29,105 nt of DNA. It comes from Lachnospiraceae bacterium UBA4364. Lineage in GTDB: Bacteria > Bacillota > Clostridia > Lachnospirales > Lachnospiraceae. The stretch spans positions 1 to 29,105 of the forward strand of contig DGSK01000052.1 in NCBI GenBank assembly GCA_002393955.1, given 5' to 3'. This document shows, one piece after another, positions 24,479 through 29,105 of this stretch. Every line of letters begins with the position of its first letter. The first letter of the stretch is position 1. Under the pieces are notes generated by a model. That model was not told where the DNA came from and did no database searches. It saw nothing but the letters and a program-made list of their open reading frames with translations. Position numbers and translations under genes: made by a program.

Positions 24479-25306
24479 ATGAATGATCAAAACGGAACAA
24501 TCGCAAAAGTAAAACAGATGGTTCGTGACGCAAACAATATAGTGGTTCTGCTGGGGATAGGAACTGTTATCGAAAGCGGCGGAGAGAATATCTGGTCTTC
24601 CAGGGAGTGTTACCGCCTGGAAGAAAAGTATCACAAATCACCTGATGAAATGATGTCGGTTGAGTACTACAGTGCGAGAAGGGACAAATTTTTTGAGTTT
24701 TATAAAAATGAGATAATTGCGAATATTCTGGAGCCGGCATCCCTTTATGATGAGCTGGTGATCCTGCAGAAGCAGGGCAAGGTCAGCAAATTCATTACAC
24801 AGAATTATTACAATCTTGAATGCAAGGCCGGACTGGAGGATGTCATAGAGCTGCACGGAAATATAAAGCACAACATCTGCCCCCACTGCGGTAAAAAGTT
24901 CGATGTGGAGTATATGCAGAAGGCTAAGGGTGTACCAACCTGTGATGAGTGCAAATGTGCGATCCGCCCGGGAGTGCTTCTTTTCGGTGAGAAGATACTG
25001 AACGGTCCTATGACAGAGGCAGTAAATGCATGCGAGAAAGCGGACCTGATCTTAGTGCTCGGAACGAATATGTATGACAACATGGTGCGGTTCTGCACCG
25101 GTGATTACAAGGGAGAGCGACCTCCTCTTGTGCTCATCACTAAAGAGGAGCATTATACCGACAGGTATGCGGATCTGGTTATTCATGATAAGGTCTGCGA
25201 TGTGCTTCCACAGATCATTTCAAAAGACCTGCCGGAGAAGAAGCGGATAAAGGAAGAAGATGTGATAGTTAAGCCGGTTAAGCAAAATAAGGCTGCAAAG
25301 AAATAA
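24479..25306 (+). CDS. Divergent Sir2-family protein
   Basis: A 275-aa protein with the overall plan of Sir2 NAD-dependent deacylases. The active-site histidine is in place (ELHG, H126), and the zinc cysteines are present as C134-x2-C137 and C155-x2-C158 (with C160). The segment RPGVLLFGEKI matches the family's RPxVVxFGE motif, and LVLGTNM matches GTS. But the NAD-binding loops are altered: GAGIS becomes GIGTV (26-30), the SGIPDFR loop reads SGGENIW, and TQNIDxLH becomes TQNYYNLE (107-114). Catalysis may thus be lost or changed. NAD or ADP-ribose binding may remain. A similar clade seems to occur in other Clostridia, from memory. Confidence 0.8.
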   Translation: MNDQNGTIAKVKQMVRDANNIVVLLGIGTVIESGGENIWSSRECYRLEEKYHKSPDEMMSVEYYSARRDKFFEFYKNEIIANILEPASLYDELVILQKQGKVSKFITQNYYNLECKAGLEDVIELHGNIKHNICPHCGKKFDVEYMQKAKGVPTCDECKCAIRPGVLLFGEKILNGPMTEAVNACEKADLILVLGTNMYDNMVRFCTGDYKGERPPLVLITKEEHYTDRYADLVIHDKVCDVLPQIISKDLPEKKRIKEEDVIVKPVKQNKAAKK

Positions 25307-25325
25307 TGGTTTTTCCAAAAACTAA

Positions 25326-25349
25326 GGTATACCTGAGTATACCGGGAGG
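25326..25349 (+). promoter_or_regulatory. Hairpin abutting a ribosome binding site
   Basis: GGTATAC (25326-25332) and GTATACC (25337-25343) form a 7-bp stem around CTGA. The ribosome binding site GGGAGG (25344-25349) begins on the very next base, nine bases before the ATG at 25359. Such a hairpin could stack on or tune ribosome access. Confidence 0.35.
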
Positions 25350-25358
25350 TTCGGAACA

Positions 25359-26396
25359 ATGGACGGGGTTATGGTGCCCGGAACGGCGCAGATAAGAAAA
25401 ATAGGAGCGCAGTATTCGTCAGAAGAGCTGATGAAAATATGTGCGGAAATGGCGAGTGGAGGATATGAAAAAAAGCTTTTCAGCATCCTCTCAAGAGTCT
25501 ATGCGGAAAAAAAAGGATTTCACAAGGAAGATTTCCTTGGCATAGATGAGTATGTAGCTGCCATATTGGAATCGGATATGCCGGCAGAATTGAAGATGCA
25601 GACTTTTACTTCTTTTGAGCTGGCAGACAGGTATGTACCGGATGCGGAGACTATAGAAAAATGGGTAAAAGAATGTCCGGACAAGAGGATGAACATTGCG
25701 GGTCATTTCCTTAAATCCTACGCGGATCCTGTTTCCATGTATCCGCTGATACTGGGCAATAAGACGATTTTTAAGATATTTGTAGCAGGCGCCGATACTT
25801 ATAAGCTGCTTGACCTTACAGACGCCGTTATAGAGAATGAACCGAAGGAAACAGTCACCGGACTGATTCGTGGCGTAAAGGCAAATAGAAAACATACATC
25901 CTATAGGGAATTGGCTGAGATTAAGGCACTTACAGATAAGGTTTTTGCATCACATTCGGTTTTTTATACTACAAAGCTCATATTCTGTCTTGGATACAGT
26001 GTGCCGGCATCGTGTCTTCCGCCTGCCAGGGAACTTTATAAGCTGCTTCGTATCACCATAAATTATGATGAGCGGACCACGAGGGAATTTGCCTCGGTAT
26101 ATAAGCTGGATTTCAATTCTTCGGATGAAGCGGTATGCGGCTATTATCTTAAGAACAGGAAGACTGAAAAAGAGCATTCGCTGGTATCAAGGTTTGCCAC
26201 ACATCTGGTCCGCATTGAGGATGAAAGAGTTAAGGGAAGACTTCTCCATCAGGCCTTCAAGAGAGGCGGGCTTTTCAGGATGTATGCGGGCTGCATGCAG
26301 GATGGCGGCGTGATTGAAGAAAAGCAGAGACGTTTTCATTATACGGAGGAGCAGATAGAATGGGTGAAGACTCTTCCGGGACTTAAGGATAGTTAA
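25359..26396 (+). CDS. Protein of unknown function, 345 aa
   Basis: I do not recognise this protein. It is predicted soluble and mostly helical, with no signal peptide and no clear membrane helix. Features are a Lys/Glu-rich N-terminal half (KICAEMASGGYEKKLFSILSRVYAEKKGF), a central region with aromatic and hydrophobic helices (HFLKSYADPVSMYPLIL; HSVFYTTKLIFCLGYSVP), and a basic, Arg-rich C-terminus (RVKGRLLHQAFKRGGLFRMYAG). The ribosome binding site GGGAGG is at 25344-25349. It follows the Sir2-like gene by 52 bases and is followed by a hairpin at 26403-26427, so the two may be co-transcribed. No function is proposed. Confidence 0.7.
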   Translation: MDGVMVPGTAQIRKIGAQYSSEELMKICAEMASGGYEKKLFSILSRVYAEKKGFHKEDFLGIDEYVAAILESDMPAELKMQTFTSFELADRYVPDAETIEKWVKECPDKRMNIAGHFLKSYADPVSMYPLILGNKTIFKIFVAGADTYKLLDLTDAVIENEPKETVTGLIRGVKANRKHTSYRELAEIKALTDKVFASHSVFYTTKLIFCLGYSVPASCLPPARELYKLLRITINYDERTTREFASVYKLDFNSSDEAVCGYYLKNRKTEKEHSLVSRFATHLVRIEDERVKGRLLHQAFKRGGLFRMYAGCMQDGGVIEEKQRRFHYTEEQIEWVKTLPGLKDS

Positions 26397-26402
26397 TTTA
26401 TG

Positions 26403-26427
26403 AACCTCCTGCATATAGCGGGAGGTT
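26403..26427 (+). terminator. Hairpin, probable weak terminator before guaA
   Basis: AACCTCCTGC (26403-26412) pairs with GCGGGAGGTT (26418-26427) over 10 bp around ATATA, with one G-U. It lies six bases after the previous stop codon, where a terminator is expected. What follows (GATTATTTAT) is T-rich but not a proper T-tract, so efficiency is doubtful. Confidence 0.45.
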
Positions 26428-26454
26428 GATTATTTATACAAAATTCTTTAATTA
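26426..26454 (+). promoter_or_regulatory. guaA: Candidate guaA promoter
   Basis: TTGATT (26426-26431) and TAATTA (26449-26454) are 17 bp apart, directly after the preceding hairpin and 22 bases before the guaA start. No guanine or other riboswitch fits in the short leader. Confidence 0.35.
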
Positions 26455-26476
26455 CAGACAGAAAGGTACGGACATC

Positions 26477-28117
26477 ATGGCAGCTAACAGCAGAGAGAAG
26501 ATCATAGTAATTGATTTCGGTGGACAGTACAACCAATTGGTGGCACGCCGTGTCAGAGAGAACCATGTGTATTGTGAGATCTATTCTTACCGCACACCCC
26601 TTGAAGAAATTCGGGCAATGAACCCTAAGGGTATAATCCTTACGGGAGGTCCCAACAGTGTGTATGAGGAGAATGCGGCGACCTGCTCCCGTGAGCTGTT
26701 CGAGCTGGGAATACCTGTACTAGGACTGTGCTACGGTGCGCAGCTTATGAGCCAGGTACTGGGGGGGAAGGTCGCAAAAGCCCCGGTGCGTGAGTATGGG
26801 AAGATAGAAGTGACGGTGGATAAATCATCAGCAATATTCAGCGACGTCAGTGAAAAGACTGTCTGCTGGATGAGCCACAATGATTATATAGAAAAAGCAG
26901 CAGAAGGATTTAAGATCACAGCCCACACTAACGACTGTCCTGTGGCGGCAGCAGAAAACAGGGAAAAGAATCTTTATCTGATCCAGTTCCATCCTGAGGT
27001 GCTTCACACGGTGGAAGGAAAAAAGATGCTTTCCAACTTTGTATATAAGGTGTGCGGGTGCGCCGGTGACTGGAAGATGGACGCATTTGCTGAGGAGCAG
27101 ATAAAGGCAATCAGGGAAAAGGTCGGAAACGGTAAAGTCCTCTGTGCTCTTTCCGGAGGTGTTGATTCTTCGGTGGCCGCAGTACTTTTATCCAAGGCTG
27201 TCGGAGAGCAGCTTACCTGCGTGTTTGTTGATCATGGTCTGCTTCGTAAAAATGAGAGCGAAGAAGTAGAGTCTGTCTTTGGCCCGGGTGGAAACTACAA
27301 CCTTAATTTTATAAGGGTGGATGCAAGACACCGGTTCTATGTAAAACTTGCAGGCGTGTCGGAGCCTGAGCAGAAGAGGAAAATAATCGGCGAAGAATTC
27401 ATCCGCGTATTTGAAGAAGAGGCAAAGAAGATCGGTAAGGTTGATTTCCTCGTACAGGGAACGATCTACCCGGATGTGGTCGAGTCCGGCTTGGGCGGAG
27501 AGTCCGCAGTCATAAAGAGTCACCATAATGTAGGCGGTCTGCCTGATTATGTCGATTTCAAAGAAATAATTGAGCCTCTGCGTGATCTGTTCAAAGATGA
27601 GGTAAGAAAGGTGGGACTGGAGCTTGGCATTCCGGACTACCTTGTATTCAGACAGCCCTTCCCGGGGCCGGGATTAGGTATCCGTATAGTCGGTGATGTA
27701 ACAGAAGATAAGGTAAGGATAGTTCAGGATGCTGACTATATCTATCGCCACGAAGTGGAAAAGGCAGCGAATGAGTATGCATACAAGGCAGCAGAGGAAT
27801 CGGGCACTCCCCTAGATAAGGATGCACCGGACCACGCCCTGCTCAGGAGCTTCTGGCCGTCCTGGATGCCTGACCAGTACTTTGCTGCACTTACAAATAT
27901 GCGTTCCGTAGGTGTCATGGGTGACGAGAGGACATATGATTACGCAGTTGCCCTCAGGGGTGTGAAGACCATTGACTTCATGACCGCCGAAAGTGCGGAG
28001 ATCCCGTACTCAGTACTCCAGACTGTGATGAACAGGATTATAAATGAGGTCAAGGGCGTGAACAGGGTAATGTTCGACCTGACGAGCAAACCGCCGGGAA
28101 CGATAGAGCTGGAGTGA
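26477..28117 (+). CDS. guaA: GMP synthase (glutamine-hydrolysing)
   Basis: Converts XMP to GMP using glutamine and ATP, the last step of de novo guanine nucleotide synthesis. The start at 26477 has AAAGG about 10 bases upstream and gives 546 aa; an in-frame TTG at 26426 would only add unrelated residues. The N-terminal class I amidotransferase has GLCYGAQLM (nucleophilic Cys) and QFHPEV (His-x-Glu). The ATP-pyrophosphatase P-loop is ALSGGVDSSVAAVLL. The C-terminal dimerisation domain ends in TSKPPGTIELE, the usual family end. There is an extra stretch of about 15 residues around ESGTPLDKDAPDHALL compared with the clostridial relatives I recall. The gene is complete despite the mobile-element fragment right after its stop. 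Confidence 0.97.
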   Translation: MAANSREKIIVIDFGGQYNQLVARRVRENHVYCEIYSYRTPLEEIRAMNPKGIILTGGPNSVYEENAATCSRELFELGIPVLGLCYGAQLMSQVLGGKVAKAPVREYGKIEVTVDKSSAIFSDVSEKTVCWMSHNDYIEKAAEGFKITAHTNDCPVAAAENREKNLYLIQFHPEVLHTVEGKKMLSNFVYKVCGCAGDWKMDAFAEEQIKAIREKVGNGKVLCALSGGVDSSVAAVLLSKAVGEQLTCVFVDHGLLRKNESEEVESVFGPGGNYNLNFIRVDARHRFYVKLAGVSEPEQKRKIIGEEFIRVFEEEAKKIGKVDFLVQGTIYPDVVESGLGGESAVIKSHHNVGGLPDYVDFKEIIEPLRDLFKDEVRKVGLELGIPDYLVFRQPFPGPGLGIRIVGDVTEDKVRIVQDADYIYRHEVEKAANEYAYKAAEESGTPLDKDAPDHALLRSFWPSWMPDQYFAALTNMRSVGVMGDERTYDYAVALRGVKTIDFMTAESAEIPYSVLQTVMNRIINEVKGVNRVMFDLTSKPPGTIELE

Positions 28118-28136
28118 AATTTCTATCCCGACGCTG

Positions 28137-28439
28137 ATGGCAAATAAAGAGCCGGAAGAAGCGCTGACAAAATATGGATTAATGCGGAAGGAATTTCTTA
28201 AGGAGCATCGGAGAGGTATATACACCGGAATGATGCTGGAGGGTACGCTTAAGGAGCACTGTTTGACTATACAACAACAGGCAGAAGAGCTGATGGATGT
28301 TCTCATAAAGCAGATGTCGCGGGAACAGGGGGTTGATGAAAAGCTGAAAGCATTGGATCAGATGAAGTGGGTGCGGATGATGAATATTATTCGAGCAAGT
28401 GCCGAGGAAATGGTTTGTAATGAGATAATATATATTTAG
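28137..28439 (+). CDS. 5'-truncated TnpV-like transposon protein
   Basis: The 100-aa product matches TnpV-type proteins of Firmicutes transposons: KYGLMRKEFLKEHRRGIYTGMMLEGTLKEH, then QAEELMDVLIKQMSREQGV, and the C-terminal QMKWVRMMNIIRASAEEMV. There is no ribosome binding site before the ATG at 28137. In the same frame, codons from 28116 read EISIPTL, which resembles the Leu/Pro-containing segment that normally precedes this region in full-length TnpV. The homology therefore runs back into the guaA stop codon and is cut there. It is best seen as a remnant left by a mobile element joined to the guaA 3' end. It is probably not expressed, though its frame is intact to the stop at 28437-28439. 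Confidence 0.75.
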   Translation: MANKEPEEALTKYGLMRKEFLKEHRRGIYTGMMLEGTLKEHCLTIQQQAEELMDVLIKQMSREQGVDEKLKALDQMKWVRMMNIIRASAEEMVCNEIIYI

Positions 28440-28463
28440 CCTATTTCAGATAGTACTAAAACA

Positions 28464-28502
28464 GTGGGTGTTGGACTTATAGTTCCAATGCCCACATTTT
28501 TT
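28464..28502 (+). terminator. Strong Rho-independent terminator
   Basis: GTGGGTGTTGGA (28464-28475) pairs with TCCAATGCCCAC (28484-28495) over 12 bp with two G-U pairs, followed by A and six Ts (28497-28502). It terminates transcription from guaA and the TnpV remnant. Confidence 0.85.
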
Positions 28503-28576
28503 ACGTTCTTTTTACAGAACCATGTTGTTTGATTTTACTGGCCACATTTAACATTTGTATCGTGGAGGTGAATCAT

Positions 28577-28813
28577 ATGAAGCAATTATGGAATGTTGTA
28601 AACGGTCTTGATGTTAGAAAAGATGCGAAAGCAAGAGTATTCCTTTGGCTATTGGCTGTCGCAAACATATTGATCGGCGCTGGATTATGGCTTTTGATAG
28701 GAAGGATATTTCTTCCGGGAACAGAGTGGCTTATTTGTTTTATGGGCTATCCTGCGATATTTATAGGATTCTTTGGAGGGGTAATTTATTTATGTAATCA
28801 CGAATTTTCATAA
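28577..28813 (+). CDS. Small membrane protein with two helices, 78 aa
   Basis: GGAGG (28564-28568) lies eight bases before the ATG at 28577, which is chosen over an in-frame upstream ATG at 28529. The peptide starts MKQLWNVVNGLDVRKDAKAR. It has two hydrophobic helices: VFLWLLAVANILIGAGLWLLIG (about residues 21-42) and LICFMGYPAIFIGFFGGVIYL (about 52-72). I know no named family. It lies between the guaA terminator and pstS, with the Pho-box-like repeats starting just after its stop codon. It is not clearly part of the phosphate operon. Confidence 0.6.
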   Translation: MKQLWNVVNGLDVRKDAKARVFLWLLAVANILIGAGLWLLIGRIFLPGTEWLICFMGYPAIFIGFFGGVIYLCNHEFS

Positions 28814-28815
28814 GT

Positions 28816-28854
28816 TTTACCAAGGTTTTACCTGAGGATGGTGATGTTTTTACA
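28816..28854 (+). promoter_or_regulatory. Pho-box-like repeats and promoter upstream of pstS
   Basis: TTTACC occurs at 28816-28821 and 28827-28832 and TTTACA at 28849-28854, i.e. three of four positions on an 11-bp grid (the 28838 position does not match). PhoP/PhoB regulators bind such 11-bp-spaced direct repeats (TTHAYA-N5 in Bacillus). The last box could double as the -35 of a promoter with TATGTT (28873-28878) as a weak -10, as expected of an activated promoter. Confidence 0.6.
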
Positions 28855-28924
28855 TAGCAAAGATAAACTGAATATGTTGCGACAAACAAAGCGCAAAATA
28901 ATGATAGAAAGATGAGGAATTATT

Positions 28925-29105
28925 ATGAAAAAAAGAATTTTTGCAGTAGTTTCGGCTGTGTGTTTAATGGCTGCAGCGATTACGGGATGTGGTTCAAAGA
29001 CTTCCGAAGGCGAAGCTTTAGAGGGGAAGGTAACGCTCGCCGGTTCAACGTCAATGGAAAAGCTATGCGAAGCGTTGTCAGAAAGTTTTATGGAAGCAAA
29101 TCCAG
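28925..29105 (+). CDS. pstS: Phosphate ABC transporter substrate-binding lipoprotein PstS (5' part)
   Basis: Only the first 60 codons lie in the window. The start has GAGGA at 28914-28918, six bases upstream. The N-terminus MKKRIFAVVSAVCLMAAAITGC is a lipoprotein signal with lipobox ITGC (C22). After a short linker, KVTLAGSTSMEKLCEALSESFMEANP matches the beginning of PstS, where the GSTSM loop contacts phosphate. It would capture phosphate outside the cell for the PstCAB permease, whose genes are expected beyond the window. The Pho-box-like repeats upstream agree with induction by phosphate shortage. Confidence 0.88.
   Translation, partial: MKKRIFAVVSAVCLMAAAITGCGSKTSEGEALEGKVTLAGSTSMEKLCEALSESFMEANP

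Noticed and set aside
26397..26476. Guanine riboswitch ahead of guaA
   Set aside because: The leader is only about 80 bases, holds one simple hairpin and shows no three-way-junction core.
1..29105. CRISPR array, tRNA or rRNA genes
   Set aside because: No regularly spaced repeats, cloverleaf-type sequence with CCA-end context, or rRNA-like stretch was noticed on reading; a dedicated scan was not possible.

Overview
The window looks like chromosomal DNA from a low-to-moderate GC anaerobic Firmicute, most likely a member of the Lachnospiraceae (Butyrivibrio/Roseburia-like). This rests on strong AGGAGG-type ribosome binding sites, frequent TTG starts, GuaA and PstS proteins of clostridial type, a TnpV-like fragment, and exported proteins with C-terminal HF-x-x-x-G-x-x-EGR repeats. 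The call is by family resemblance only; no database search was possible.

Bases 1-11,650 form an accessory defence island that is visibly more A+T-rich than what follows. A 45-residue membrane peptide gene and a terminator come first. Then a near-consensus promoter (395-423) drives a small helix-turn-helix gene and a complete type I restriction-modification operon, hsdR-hsdM-hsdS. With gaps of only 13 and 15 bases the same operon continues into two further genes: a coiled-coil protein and an AbiTii-domain protein. These two share the motif F-Y-x2-V-[ST]-x-V-x-[IM]-x-Q-G, at the extreme C-terminus of AbiTii and in the centre of its partner. This looks like a split two-protein abortive-infection module joined by a homotypic motif, and is the most interesting feature here. 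A long hairpin closes the operon. Next comes a toxin-antitoxin pair (MqsR-like toxin; antitoxin with MqsA-like zinc ribbon, HTH and Panacea/SocA domain) behind a promoter carrying repeated CTATCAT boxes. A 41-residue Lys-rich peptide gene and an Rpn-family nuclease gene with a well-formed internal start site complete the island.

Bases 11,660-28,117 read as ordinary chromosome with higher GC. They hold a CMP-sugar synthetase/SDR pair, a cytosolic LacI-like-sensor diguanylate cyclase on the minus strand, and an ABC-2 exporter whose permease is fused to a GldG-like domain. They also hold an iron-type alcohol dehydrogenase, a membrane protein/lipoprotein bicistron, a secreted repeat protein, a divergent Sir2-like protein, an unrecognised 345-residue protein, and guaA.

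Just after the guaA stop codon lies a 5'-truncated TnpV-like gene, consistent with the guaA 3' end having served as a mobile-element junction. A terminator, a small two-helix membrane protein gene and the start of pstS follow; pstS is preceded by 11-bp-phased TTTAC(C/A) boxes that resemble a Pho box. No rRNA, tRNA or CRISPR array was seen.
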